A stretch of 64,000 nucleotides of DNA from NCBI GenBank assembly GCA_900291925.1, contig UWYS01000016.1, positions 372,001 to 436,000 of the forward strand, written 5' to 3'. The translations under genes were made by a program, and so were the position numbers. Position 1 is the stretch's first letter. Each line of letters starts with the position of its first letter. The DNA comes from Thecaphora thlaspeos. Lineage: Eukaryota; Basidiomycota; Ustilaginomycetes; Urocystidales; Glomosporiaceae. The notes below the pieces were generated by a model, which worked only from the letters and a program-made list of their open reading frames with translations, had not been told where the DNA came from and made no database searches. Shown in pieces: positions 1 through 11,286 of the stretch.

Positions 1-27
1 CAGTAACCCAAAGTGTTCAGTACTCAC

Positions 28-1294
28 CCTGAATGTTGATGATATCGGTCGCGCCAGCCGAGGTGGCTCCGGAAGACGATATGATGGCGACGAGCATGTG
101 CTCTCTGCAAAGCAGGCGCACTTGACCTTAGCTGCTGTCGCACCGACTTAAGCCTGACAGTCTCTGCTCATCCTCCAGCACATGAGCAACTCACTTGATG
201 CTAAAGGGGCCAGGGTTAAGCTCAAACGACCAAGGACCGATCCAGACCCTCCTGTCCGGCAGCTTCCGAGCTAGCCACTTGCCTACCGGCAGCGAAATGA
301 GGATGACAAAGTAGGTGCTGAAAGAAGGGCTGTGCTCGAGGCGGCATGCAGTAGGCTTGTTTGGTCAGAGAACGTAGAGTCGCACACGTGTGGCAACGCA
401 CGAAGAGGAGCTGAAGCGAGACACGCACGAGTTGGACTTGTAGAAGAAGAGCTGATCGGTGGCACGCGGTCCAGTAGGGCCATGACGGGTAGGTCGCAGG
501 GGAATGGCATTGCAGTGAGGCAGTCGGACCGGTCGAAGCGCATTACAGCGTATCAGCGGACCGCCGACAGAGTCGCACCAGCAGTCATGCCGCATTGCAT
601 TTGGCTGGCCTAGCACGACATGACGAGGATGGACCTTATGCACAGCGCTGCGCCGCCGCCGCTGCCGGAGACTCACCTGACTAACCGCCGCGCCGATGAC
701 GCAGAAGAATGTGCCTATGACTAGAGCTCTCCAAGTGAATGCTGGTAGGTCGGGATCGTCGTGCTCTGGTACGGCCTTGCTGACGAGAAAGAGGGGATCG
801 TCCTCGTCGTACTTGTCAGACAGGCTTCCGGCAGGCCGATGTCCCCTCAAGCCTCGGCCAGCCGTCCTCCTCTTCGTCCGCTTCTTCTTGCTGCTCGTGC
901 TTCCAAGCTCAATGGCACCGCGATCGTCCTCGTGAAGGTCGGCTGCTGATGCTGAGGCAGGACCGAGCATCAACGCGGCCTCGTCGTCATTGTGATTGTC
1001 GTCGTCGTCGTCGTCGTCGTCGTCGTCTTGAAAGCGGCCATCGCTGTCGGTACGCTCTGAGCTTCGGCGTCTGTCGGACTTGCTGAGCGGTGAAGCACCG
1101 AAGGGAGATTGCGAGACGCTTTCGCCATCGTTGGAGGCGAGGTCTTCGGAGTCGCGACCAATCTCGAATGGCAGCTGCGTGGCGGTCGCAGACGAAGCCG
1201 ACGAGGAGCCCACGTGGGCAGACCGTCTTGCAACGTAGGGCAGGCTAAGACTCACTTCGGTGTCGTCGGTACTTCCCTGGGGAGCAGGCGTCAT
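28..1294 (-). CDS. OPT-family oligopeptide transporter, 5' part (runs off the left edge)
   Basis: Proton-coupled uptake of small peptides across the plasma membrane is the usual role of this family. Exons read on the minus strand: 1294-677, 451-429, 317-195 and 104-28, all with GT-AG borders; the last donor (27-22) shows that the gene continues outside the window. The first about 180 residues are hydrophilic and include a run of 10 Asp (TCG repeat near 1000-1026). Then comes the family entry motif DDPDLPAFTWRA followed by the first membrane helix (CVIGAAVSQ). Exons 2-4 give LFFYKSNS, the hallmark NPGPF in a KEH context, and a segment ending ATDIINIQ, all typical of fungal OPT proteins. The start at 1294 was chosen because it opens the hydrophilic N-terminus; the frame upstream is open but unlike the family. 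Exon 2 is only 23 nt. Family assignment is secure; the substrate is unknown. Confidence 0.88.
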
Positions 1295-1959
1295 GGTGAC
1301 GGCTAAGCTCAGGGAAGCAGCCAGGGCGTAGCCTGCGGTGATGGAGGTGCAAAGCTGGCAAAGAAGGACGCCGGGGGAGGGTGACTTAGTTACCTCGCCA
1401 GGGCCCAAGCGTAGCCAGCTGCCAGCGAGGCTCGCAGAGGAGGCGATCCGTGCGCAACTGCTGATTTCAGCAAAGGCGGAACCGATCATGTCCCAGGAAA
1501 AGGACAGACGAATCGGGAGAGCTGGGATCGGCAGACGTAACCGGCTGCCTGCGATCCAGACGAGCCGAGGCAAGCTGAGGCAGAGTGACGAAAGCGGCCG
1601 CTGCAGGCAGGGTCGTGTCGTGGCGTGGACCCTGCTTCGTGCCGCAAAGATCGACCGGATCAGTGACCTCAGAGTACATATCATCTTAGGCTTCTTCTCC
1701 ATGCGCAGGCTATGTAGGCGCCGCTTTCGTGTGATGCATTCGGCACTCCTCAGTCTGGCCGACAGGACAGGTGATCGAGCCGGACCTTGAACGTCTTCTT
1801 TGAGCCATCGCCCCGTTCTTCGCTCGTCAAGGCGAGGCGCAGCGGGAACCGTATATAGAGTCGCTCTGCCGACCTCCGCCGTCCTTCCGTCCGACCATCA
1901 CATACCCTTCGAGCCATCGCCATTACCAACAGCATCACAACCCCACACTAACAGCAACC
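1295..1959. other. Divergent intergenic region (OPT / small hydrophilic gene)
   Basis: 665 bp between the OPT start (minus) and the next start (plus). Apart from the TATA box near 1851, no gene or RNA is recognised. Open frames here lack family features. Confidence 0.5.
1851..1858 (+). promoter_or_regulatory. TATA box of the small hydrophilic protein gene
   Basis: GTATATAG lies about 100 bp upstream of the ATG at 1960, with pyrimidine-rich and CA-rich sequence between. Placement fits a core promoter, and a TATA box would suit an inducible or strongly expressed gene. Inferred from sequence only. Confidence 0.55.
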
Positions 1960-2546
1960 ATGTCGACCGTTGCCCAGTACGAGACCTACGCGTAAGTCGA
2001 TCCCACCCTGTCTCTTATCCCTTGGCGCCCCTTTTCGCTGGCATAGCAGGAGATCTTCACCCTTCTTCATTCCTTTTCCTCGCAACTCCCGCCTGCCACA
2101 GCGAGGATGGCGACCAGCGCAACGCCCCCGGCCCCAACGCGGACGTCGGCATGCACGGCAGCGACGACCGAAAGGATCACGAGAAGGGCCAGGAGAACAG
2201 CCACCTCAACCTCGACCCCCTCGACCAGAAGAGCATCAAGGTACGTCGGCAGCCATCTTTTCTCGTCCCTTCCATCTCTTCCATCCTTTTCTTCGCACTT
2301 GCTGATGAACTCCGTCGTTTCCTTTGCTCGCCCTTTGTCCCGCCCGCACCGATCGAACAGAACAAGCTCGCCCAGGCCGGAAAGGAGGCCAAAGAGGAGG
2401 CTTAGCGTGAGAAGGCCAAGCAGGAGGAGAAGCCCACCGACGCCGCCCGCGCCAACGGCAACGAGCCCTCGCGCGGTGCCAAGATCGACGAGATGCTCGA
2501 GGAGGAGGACCGCAAGATTCTCGAGGCCAAGGGCATCAAGCAGTAG
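1960..2546 (+). CDS. Small hydrophilic protein with an in-frame amber codon
   Basis: Exons 1960-1991, 2102-2240 and 2361 onward. The product begins MSTVAQYETYAEDGDQ and is very polar (Glu, Lys, Asp, Gln, no hydrophobic segment), like a stress-type hydrophilin; I do not recognise the family. With the 2360 acceptor the frame meets TAG at 2403-2405, giving 71 residues. The same frame then continues for 46 codons of equally charged sequence, ending KILEAKGIKQ before a TAG at 2544-2546. The internal TAG follows GGCT, so its AG could also be a 3' splice site: splicing 2240 to 2406 stays in frame and gives about 103 residues without the stop. CAG to TAG mutation is the simplest alternative. Frame and splice signals are clear; function and the status of the amber codon are not. 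Confidence 0.6.
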
Positions 2547-2994
2547 AAGCTCTTCCGCCTCATCCTCTCCTCGTCTTCCCACGATCATCGTTCCCGACCA
2601 CCCATCCACTTGACTCGTCTGCATTTGCGGTGACGAGCAGGTAGACATATCCCACTCTTAACTACTCTCTCACTACGTATCTACTCGCTGTATAAGTAGT
2701 CTACCTTTGAAAGAAACTCGGCCCGCTACAACAAAAACATGTGCGATCACGGCCGGAACTCGGCGAGTGCATCAGGTTGTGGGTCAAGAGCGTGCGGTGC
2801 TCGGGGTAAGATAACAGTATGTACAATCGGCGTTCGACTGGCGAGGAGCATGCAAAGGCGTGGTGGTGGTACAATAGGGACAGGGTGAAGCTTCCTTTAC
2901 GCTTCACGGGATCGGCAGAGGGATGGGGAGGGCAACTGGGCTGTAGGTCAAGCCAACGGGCGCTCGTATCTTGGTGGTGATCCGACGTTGGCTT

Positions 2995-4234
2995 CTACAG
3001 CGCATCGACATCAATGGGAGCTTCGAAGGTGCCGGGAAGCGGCGCGCGCGACTGGCATGGGCCCACGCTAGCGCTCGCCTTGCTGCTGGACCCGCCTAGC
3101 AAGGGATGGTCCGGCTGGGCGACGCCGTTGACGTGGACCGTCTGCCCTTCGGGCGTGATGTGGTGAACCGTCTCGTTGCCCTGCGCATCGACCCGGCGTA
3201 TCGTCGTCTCCTGTCGTCCATTGACAACGCGCGTGCTCTGACTCTCGCTGCTGCTCGAGAAGCCTGAACCGCCCACATCCATCCCTCCACCACTGCCGAA
3301 GCTCGACAACATGCTGCTGATCCCACCGAACCCACCGCCGCCCATCCCCGGCATCGCTCCCGGAATGCCCGCCCCGAACGGCATCCCAAACGGGTCCCCT
3401 GCCGCCGCTGCCGTTTGCCGGGGCGCAGCAGGAGGCGCGCCGAACCCAAATCCTCTAAAGTCGGCCATCCTCCTGTGGTTCTGCATGAACGGATCGCCGC
3501 CCATGAAGCCGCCGAACGGCGATTCCGCTCCTTCCATTCCTCTTGCGCCGTTGCCACCGCTCCCAAATTCGTTCTCAAACATCATGTTGAAGAGCTCGAA
3601 GGGATCGTAGCCTTCCGGCCCGAACGGTCGACCTGCCCTGGACCTCTGCGCTCTGCGTGCCGAGTCGGCCGCAGACTCCCACGTAAAGGAAAAGGAGCGT
3701 CCGTCTGGCGACGTGCCAAAGTGCTGACGATCGGCCGAGGCGAATTCGACCGCTGCTGCATCGAATGCCGATGGGCCGAAGGAGGGGCCGGCGCCGCCGC
3801 GATCGCGCGGGCTGAACATGTCGTAGTCGCGTCGCTTGCGCTCATCCGAGAGCGTGTCGTAGGCCCTGGCAGAGAGTCGGAGAGGTTGGAAGAGATCGCC
3901 TCGTGTTCAACTACCAAGCGCTCCTCGGCGATGATTCGAGTATCAAGAAGGCTGCCTACGACTCACTCTGCAATGATCTTGAAGCGCGCCGTGGCGGCCT
4001 CCTTTTGCTCCGGCGGCGCGCGGTCGGGATGGCACTTCAGGGCCTGGAAGAGGCGAGCGGAAAGCGACAAAGGCGAGATGCGAGATGCGATTCAGCGAAG
4101 AGGCAGCGAGGCATAGCAGCACCGAGGCGGCGGGCACTCACATGTTTCTTGTAGGCGGCCTTGACTTCGGCCGATGAGCAGCGGTGGTCCAGTTCGAGGA
4201 CCTCGTATGGATCTGCGTCGGGGAACCTCTGCAT
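2995..4234 (-). CDS. J-domain (DnaJ/Hsp40) co-chaperone
   Basis: J proteins stimulate Hsp70 ATPase activity and deliver substrates. Exons 4234-4142, 4043-3967 and 3865-2995 give about 346 residues. The J domain fills residues 5 to about 75: DPYEVLELDHRCSSAEVKAAYKK (helices I-II), then CHPDR with the essential HPD at the start of exon 2, then AYDTLSDERKRRDYD (helix IV). The rest is rich in Gly, Phe, Met and Ser, without the DnaJ zinc-finger repeats, so it is a class B/C type protein with a Gly/Phe region. It ends EAPIDVDAL, with no ER or prenylation signal. Both introns fall inside the J domain and preserve frame. No signal peptide, so cytosolic or nuclear is likely. Confidence 0.85.
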
Positions 4235-4997
4235 GACGTGGTGTGATGGACCTGTCCCGGTCTGTGGAGGACTGTGCTGCCCTTGGCGTGTGCGTGTTTG
4301 TGTTGAAGACTAGATCGGCGACCTTTAACGGACAAGGCTGGGTGGGCGCGTTGCTGCGAGAGTCATGCGTGCGTGGCTGAGCCGTGCGGCGGTTGGCAAG
4401 CACAGTGCGTGGCCGGCTAGAAATCGCGCGGATCAATCTGTGAAGCTTGTGCTGGTGGCTGTGACTGACGACGGAGGAATGGTGGAGTAGGGGGTGGGGG
4501 GTATGGAGAAGGGAAGGGAAGGCGCTGAGGTTTGTGTCGAGTGGCCAAGGAGGTGGAAGGTGTACTGCTTAGGTAACAAGCGGGGCCGGCGATCGCGAGC
4601 GCAAAGTCACCGCACCACAAAAAAGAAGCCGGGTGCAGCCGGCACCACTCACTGCCGCTTTGGATCTCGGATCTCGGATCTCGGATTGCTTTGCAGCGTG
4701 TTCAGGGTCCAACAGCCGGTGTGCGGCGACTCTACTTCCAAGTTGGCCCTGCCACGCTCGCTCTGCCGGCGAGCTGTGTACGTTACAGCGGCCTTCGCTT
4801 AACCTATATATGTAGCCACAACGCGCAGCCATCACGACGAGCTGCATACACAGGGGCACTGGCAAGCTCGGTCAGATCGTCTCGAGCATCGAATAGCCTC
4901 CCCCTGTATTTCTACGTTTCTCGTCTGCGTCTCCATCCGACACTACACCCCTTGTCCTCCTCCCTTCTACCCATGTACTCTACAGCCACCCACTCAA
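4235..4997. other. Intergenic region with short repeats and an orphan TATA-like motif
   Basis: 763 bp between the J-protein start and the NAD(H) kinase stop. It holds three perfect copies and a partial one of a 7-bp GGATCTC-type unit near 4664-4687. A CCTATATATGTAGC motif at 4803-4816 faces the plus strand. No convincing gene follows the motif. Confidence 0.45.
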
Positions 4998-7083
4998 TCA
5001 AGCATCGCCATCCTCAAACCCTCCGTTACCGCCCAAAGTTCCCCTCCCTCCAAAACTCGCATTGAACTTAAGCAACGTATTGATATCTCGCACCCAATCA
5101 TCCTCTCCTCTATCCGAGTACTTCTCACCTCCGCAGAAAGGTTCCTCGACCACCACGGACGATGGCGTCTCGTGCACGCGCAGGTGTTGCGGTCGATTGA
5201 CGCAAGGAATGGGGAAGGGACTCATTGACACTTGAAGATATTCGCCTGGTTGAAGCAGTTTCGAAATGCGACCGTCCACGGTTAGTTCGGCGGGAGAACG
5301 GGACTTTGATGAGATCTGTATGCGGTGACGAGGGGGATTGGTTATCGTTGTTGAGTGATCGATGAGAAAACGGTATAGGATGCAGATAGAGAGGAAGACG
5401 GCTGGCTTACCTTTAGTTGGATCACCGAGTCGCTAGGTAGTAGCACGGTGCGGAAGCTGAGCGAACGCGGACAGATGGGTGTCAGAACTAGACTCTGGAC
5501 CGAGGGATGCACAATCGGTCCACCCGCCGATAGCGAATATGCCGTGGAGCCGGTGGGTGTGGCGATGATTAGGCCGTCGGACTATGGCGCACAGGGAAGA
5601 GAGCATCAGGCATGGGATGAGTGAATGGCGGGGCAAGCTGAAGTTGATCACCTGGCGTCGGCACTCACGATAGATTGTGTCAGATGCTGCCCATCAACGG
5701 AGGCATCGATCATCGTCATGTGCGGCTCGCGACCGCGGTGTAGCGTCACCTCGTTCATCAGGTGGACATCTGTGTGAGCGCGGCATGGAGTAACGCAGGA
5801 TGGAAGCGAGGGCCAACAGCATTTGGTGAGCAGGCTCGTGCCGCGATCTGGAGCTCTCCAGCCCCGGCTCGACGCTAGACTCACCATAGCAACCCCCACC
5901 GTCCATCTCCTCATCGACCTGACAAAAAGCATTGCCGTTTCTCCTGTGGCTGCTCTGTTTCAGCCGCATCCTCAGCAGCAGTGTCACGTTCCCCTCGACC
6001 ATCTCCCGGAACGACTGCTTGAACGACGAGATGTCGTACGGCAGTAGAAAGCCCAGCATGCCCATCGAAAAGCTCAGGACGGGCGGGACGGCATCACGGT
6101 CGAACAGGCTCGAGACGTGGAGGATGGAACCGTCGCCGCCCAGAGTGAGGACAAAGTCGGTCTTGCTGACGAGATCGGCCTTGTCGGCTGCGCTGGCGGG
6201 GACGAGGTGGGAGAAGGTGCTGGCGAGAGAAGCCTCGTCGCGGTCTATGATCTCCTTCTCGACGATGACGTTGAGGTGCGGGTAGTCCGTCTCGATGTGG
6301 CTGTAAGGAACAGGGGATAGAAGAGTCGGACGTGCCGGGCCTCGACGTCAGAGGGCGGACGCGAGCGCCGGTGCGCTGGAACTCGAGCGGAGGCAATCGG
6401 TAAGCTCACCGTATTATGTGCCTCATTGCCCTTGTCGCCCGCTCGTCATTGGCCTTTTTGACTATGAGTACGTTGGACGGCTTGTCGATCCACGAGAACG
6501 TGTGATTGCCTCTGCAGGGAGGCGAAGGTATGACCGGAGCGTAGACAATGAGCCGCTTCGAAGCTGCATGGTGCGAGAGACAAGCAGAGAGAGGAGAGGA
6601 GACTGGTGGAAGGGGACAAGCACTCACGCATAGCTACTTCCCACTCGGGTGGTGATCTTGTTGCCCCTGCGAGGCGGGAACACCTTTGAGAGCCTGGAGG
6701 AGATAAGGGTATGGACGGTGAGCTAGCCAGAAGAGTCAGTCGCATGGCTTCTGCGACACACTTGCCCCGTTGCACAGATGCTCTGCGCACCTTCCAGCTG
6801 GACCGACTTCGACGTCGACCTTGTCGGGCAAGTCGCTAAGGGTGCGTCGCGGCGTTGTCGTGTAAGGTGCGTCGAGCCGTATGCAGGACCACGAGAAGCC
6901 GCGGCTCGTGCTTCCTGACGCGTTGTACATGGACGATGGCGGTAGTGGCGGACGGCGTTGAGCCGCGACTGGAGCGTACTGGTGTGCTGTCGAGGAGGAA
7001 GCTAGAGTGCCGACTCGGGCGATGGAGGTGGTCAAAAGGGCGGCTGAGCGTGGCAGCCAGGCGGTAGAGCTATGAGCGAACAT
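4998..7083 (-). CDS. POS5: NAD(H) kinase, mitochondrial type (Pos5-like)
   Basis: Phosphorylates NAD(H) to NADP(H); Pos5-type enzymes supply mitochondrial NADPH. Proposed exons: 7083-6791, 6693-6628, 6511-6410, 6300-5885, 5769-5669, 5581-5411, 5315-4998, about 488 residues. The N-terminus is rich in Ser, Ala, Arg and Thr without acidic residues, as in a mitochondrial presequence. Landmarks in order: NVLIVKK, LGGDGS (ATP site), [24 protein letters not shown] (substrate loop), ICPRSLSFR, and C-terminal [17 protein letters not shown]. This layout follows yeast Pos5 closely. The exon 2 and 3 acceptors (6694, 6512) were chosen because they read [21 protein letters not shown] into SNVLIVKK; an alternative in-frame set exists. 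An upstream ATG at 7263 would extend the N-terminus. The catalytic part is secure. Confidence 0.87.
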
Positions 7084-7588
7084 CGTCGCGATGGCTGTGT
7101 GCTTCCGTGGGCGTAATGAGCGGCGTAGAGCAGGGCAGGGCGAAGGGTAGTGGCGCAGCAAGAAAGGATGGCAGCTGGTCTGAACGAAGGGTGCGCTAGG
7201 AGCTGTGAGAGGAAGTGATGAGGTGAAGAGGTGAGGAGGTGAGGAGGTGAGGAAGGAGGGCAAAGGTGTTGGTGTCAGGCGGGCAAGACGCGAAGACGAG
7301 AGCGAGTCACGGCGCAGCCGCTGCTCGACAATGTGGCTGAGGTGATCGATGTCTATTCAAAAGGGAGGCGCGCGAGCAAGTCTAATCTACAGGGTTCACA
7401 GGGCGGCTGCGACGACTCGCCCGGCCACACCAAAGCCTGCGCTCGCTGCACGCCGAAAGGCTCCGAGCAAAACCTCCACCTCCACCTCCACCTCGGCCGT
7501 CGCCGCCAACGCGCGCCCAACGCGTAGCCCTCCCTCCACCGCCACCGCCACCGCCACCGTCTACGCCACCACCGTCCCCTGACCCCTT

Positions 7589-9921
7589 GTGCCGCCGCCC
7601 CGTTCTGTCCCTGAATCGGCTCTATCCCTCACCATACTGTCGCACAACCGTCTCGCAGCCGCATTCGTCCGACGGCATGCCTCTCGCCACCCAAGCCTCC
7701 AGATGAACCGCACGCCGCGAGGCGCCGCACCCCTTCGCAATGCCGCAACAATCCACAGCAGCCTGACGACTACCGAGCAAAGGCCAGAGGAGCGTCGCCC
7801 CTCTTTAGCGCACAGCCCGAGCCCCCTCTTGATCGACCAGATGGCCCATCAACCCCCCCTGGTAGAGCTCGTCGTCGAAAAGGACACGCTCGCCAGCCAG
7901 CATCACAAGGCCGCGCCCGACGTCGCCTCCCCGTTCGCCATCCCACCCTCTCCAAAGGGTCGACGCTCACGCCGGACCAAGTGGGCTCCTCCCAAATCTC
8001 TACAGGATCATTTTGAGCGCAAGCGATACGTGAGTCGATCCGCGCATCGCCTTCCTTGGCACCCAGCGGCGCTGACATTCGCATCTTCCAATTCTTCTCT
8101 CGCTCGTCTCCTGTCCTGCATTCTGTGGCTCTCTCGCTGCCGTCCTAGCTCTCGGTCACTGAGCTCACCTCGCCGTCATGGTGCGAATACAACTACCAGT
8201 ACTCGGTCCTCGGCGCTCTCTCGACCCTGCCCGCCTCGCAGCGGCCGGCGGCCATCACCACGCCCGACGGCGCCACGCTGCAGCCTTCGCTCACCCTCCT
8301 CGAGCAAAAGGAGCGCGTCCTTGACAAGGGCAAAGCCGTACACGCGCAGCTCGAGTGGGAGGCTCAGCCGGGCGAGGCGATACGGCTCGAGACCACTACA
8401 TCCGAAGACATCTGGGCTGCCAGGCTGCTCGATATGTGGAGCAAGCTCGAATGGCTCAACAAGGGCGGCGCCGCCCGCGAATTTGAGCTCTGCGGATGGG
8501 TCGAGGGCCACTTTGTCCGCGGCGTCGTCGACGAGATCGTCAGAAAGCCTCTCGGCGCAGGCGCAGTCCCCGGCGGCTCCGACAGAGACAGGGCCGAGGC
8601 GGCCAAGGAAAAGGTCTGGGCCAGCCAGGAGGAGTGGAAACGCAATCAGCAGCGGAGGAAGGCCAAGAAGGTCAAAGCCTCAGATGTCGGGGGCGAGCGC
8701 GAGATCGGCAAGCTCAAGACCGCTCAGCTCGACCTCTTCGGCTTCACCTCGCCTGTCGAGGCCAAGAAGCAGGACGGCGAAGGCGACACGAAAGCCGTCG
8801 CTCTCGGCTCGCAGTCTCAACCTGCCTCTTCTGCTGCCGTCTCGTCCCGGCCGTCGCCTCCTGCTTCCGCCGACGTCGGCACCGACGCCACCCTCACTCG
8901 GCAGGAGCCCTTCGGGGACTCGCAACCGTACGTGCCGCAGCCGGATGTCGAGGCTGCAGGCTGGGGCTACTTTCTCTCCGACACCAAGACGCGCGTCTCG
9001 CCCTTTTTGCCCGCCGAGGAGGACCAGATGCAAGCGCGGCGGCAGTGCATGATCTACAAGCGGCTCTTCGACGGGGTGTGCCTTGGTGCACTCGCCTCTC
9101 AGAGGCCGCCCACACGGTCTCCGCCCTCCAAGATCGCTGCCGCCTTCGACCCGCACGCCACGCCGCTGAACTGGATCGAGACGCTAATCTCCCTCGAGCT
9201 CTCGCCGTTTGACGCACTCTCCTCTGGGTTCCTAGCCTCAGCCATACCGCTGGCCGAGAGCTGGGGCTGCGACATCCTCGCCCTACCCTTCCTTCGCACA
9301 GTCCGTACGAATGAGGGCGGAGAAGCTATCGCAGAAGGCTGCACGCTCTCCGACCTCGTCACGCTCCTCGAGACCCGACTCTGCACGTTTGTCAACGACG
9401 CCGTTGCCGCCGCCGGGACCATTGCCATCCCTACGCCATCCGATGCCCATCCGTCAGCATCAGCTTCACATTCGGCTACAGAGGTGATCCAATCCACGCT
9501 GACGCTAAGCTACATCCACCAGCCGCGCACCCTCACCCGCGCCCCTTCGCGTTCCAGCACCAAGGCCAAACGCTCTTCCCGACCCCCGGCACGATCCTTG
9601 GGTGACGTCGCTTTCCGACACGATTCGGAGCTATTGCAGGCTTTCCTGGTGGATGCACTGGAACTGTGGAAGGGAAAGAGGGAGCTTCGCGGCGTCAAGG
9701 TGGAAGAGACAAAACGGTGTTGGCACTGCGTGTGGAAGGAAGGTTGCGAGTGGAGAGATAAGATGGCGGGTGAGAGCGCCAAGAGGTTCGAGGTTAAGAC
9801 ACCTCGGACGCCTCCGAAGACGGTGTCCGCTGTGAATACGAGAAAGGAGCAGGAAGAGGGGGAGGAAGACCTGTGGAAACAGTTTTCCGATATCGATGCG
9901 GATGATCTGATGGATATCTAG
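7589..9921 (+). CDS. EXO5: Exonuclease V (Exo5/Dem1), Fe-S cluster nuclease
   Basis: Single-strand DNA exonuclease of the PD-(D/E)XK fold with a 4Fe-4S cluster; Dem1 maintains mitochondrial DNA in yeasts. Exons 7589-8029 and 8149-9921, about 737 residues. After the 119-nt intron come SVTELTSPSWCE (first cluster Cys, about residue 159), LDMWSKLEWLN, FELCGWVEGHFVRGVVDEI (catalytic Asp/Glu region, about 275) and SDTKTRVSPF (about 425, catalytic Lys region). Near the C-terminus RCWHCVWKEGCEW (Cys about 671, 674 and 680) completes the cluster ligands. The first 30 residues contain RLAAAFVRRHASRH, consistent with mitochondrial import; a second ATG at 7703 would omit this. Family is secure from the spacing of the cysteines and the acidic motifs. 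Confidence 0.88.
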
Positions 9922-9998
9922 AATCCGACATCACGCCACCCACACACGTCTACAGGGTTGTGTATCTCCTCGATGTTTGATTGCGTCGTTTGTACTTT

Positions 9999-10028
9999 GT
10001 ATTTTTTTGTTTTTTGTTTTTTTTGTTT
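9999..10028 (+). other. T-rich tract between convergent genes
   Basis: Runs of T broken by single G residues lie about 80 bp after the exonuclease V stop and just before the GPI2 stop on the other strand. It may belong to the 3' processing region of one of these convergent genes; this is inference. Confidence 0.35.
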
Positions 10029-10052
10029 GACTCGGAATACGACGGCTAAAGA

Positions 10053-11286
10053 CTAGATGGTCTCCCGTCTGGACGATAGAACAGGTACCGCAGGATCCCA
10101 AGGACCTTTTATCTCCATTTTCCACCTCTGAGCCCACCTCATCCACGCTGGACAGAGGAGACTTACAAAAGCTACAGCGACCGTCGTAAACGCTGCCGGA
10201 GCGCGGGTTTCAAGTTCGAGAAGGAGCCATATTGTCACGGCGTATAGTGAGGTCGTTAGGATGAGGGTTGTCTTTACTCTTCCACCACCACCACACCCAC
10301 CACCGCCGCCAGCGCCACTGTGGTTGGATGAAGATGGACGAGATGAGAGAAGACGTCGTTGCCAGATAGGTCCAAGGCCGAATAGGATACCCGCGAACAG
10401 CACAAGGGCAAAGACTTGTGCGTCTGTAGAGAGACGAGAGGCCAGCACTACTGAGCCGCAGATGGCTGCGTTTAGGCTGAGTGTCGAACTCAACAACTTC
10501 GTTTCTCCGCCGACTGATTCTCCGAGGTCCATGGTTGTCGATGATAACGAGGTGGAAAGTCGGTAGTCCGCCAAAACAATGTGCAGGAAAAAGAGGAAAG
10601 AGGAGAGGGCCCAGATCGAATCGCTCGTTGTAGCTTCGGTCAGCGTCTTGAGGACAGGCGAGAGAGAGAGCAGGACAAAGGAAAGTATAATGAGGCCGAG
10701 GATGGGGTTGCTATCTTGCCGTCCGCGGCGGCGGCCGAGGCGAGGTCGACCTGGCTTTGAGGGGTCAATTCGATCAGCTGCGGTAGAGAATCGGGTAGAC
10801 TCGATCCAGTCTCGCAGTGCGACGAAGAGGTAGGCGATAGTGCAAGTGCCGATCGAGACGACCAAGAGCGACCGCGCGGAGAGCAGGCCCGAGTAGAGGT
10901 GGATGAACGTAGAGACGAAGAGGACCGCCGCTAGGAACTGCTGAGAGATGGGTAGAGAGGAGAGGGAGAGTTGCAGGAAGGTGGGCAGATGGATCGAAGC
11001 TGTGAATCAACGGAAGATAGATGGATGGGCCGGGCAGTCAGTATCAGGCAGCCATAGAGGCGTCGCTCAAGGGTGTGTGCATGGCGTGCTCACTGTTGGT
11101 ACGCAGCTGATCGAGGAAGGAACGAGGCACGTAGTTGTCAGAATACGGCTGCGCTCTCCAGAGCAGCTTCTGCCACGGCGGCAAGCCGGCCTCGACCGTG
11201 TGCGAGCCGCCGCTTCTCAGCTTCTCCTCTTCCTCTTCAGCGATTTGACGCTGCCTGGCCGCAAGCAGGCCACGTGGCGAGCTCAT
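10053..11286 (-). CDS. GPI2: GPI-GlcNAc transferase subunit Gpi2/PIG-C
   Basis: Subunit of the ER membrane complex that adds GlcNAc to phosphatidylinositol, the first step of GPI-anchor synthesis. Exons 11286-11094 and 10999-10053, 379 residues. The N-terminal signature WQKLLWRAQPYSDNYVP is followed by many hydrophobic helices. The core signature SPVLKTLTEATTSDSIWA leads to LSLNAAICGSVVLASRL, both diagnostic of PIG-C. Insertions: a basic loop near residues 120-140 and a Gly-rich loop (GGGGGCGGGG) between the last helices. The start codon at 11286-11284 overlaps the stop of the upstream MPP6-like frame (ATGA) on the same strand. No later Met precedes the family signature, so this start is hard to avoid. 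Confidence 0.9.

Noticed and set aside
1109..1790. Plus-strand open frames opposite the OPT gene
   Set aside because: They are antisense shadows of the acidic N-terminus and its upstream region; no family features or splice sites.
7333..7588. Open frames just before exonuclease V
   Set aside because: Low-complexity Thr/Ala/Pro sequence in the divergent promoter; no start context or motif.
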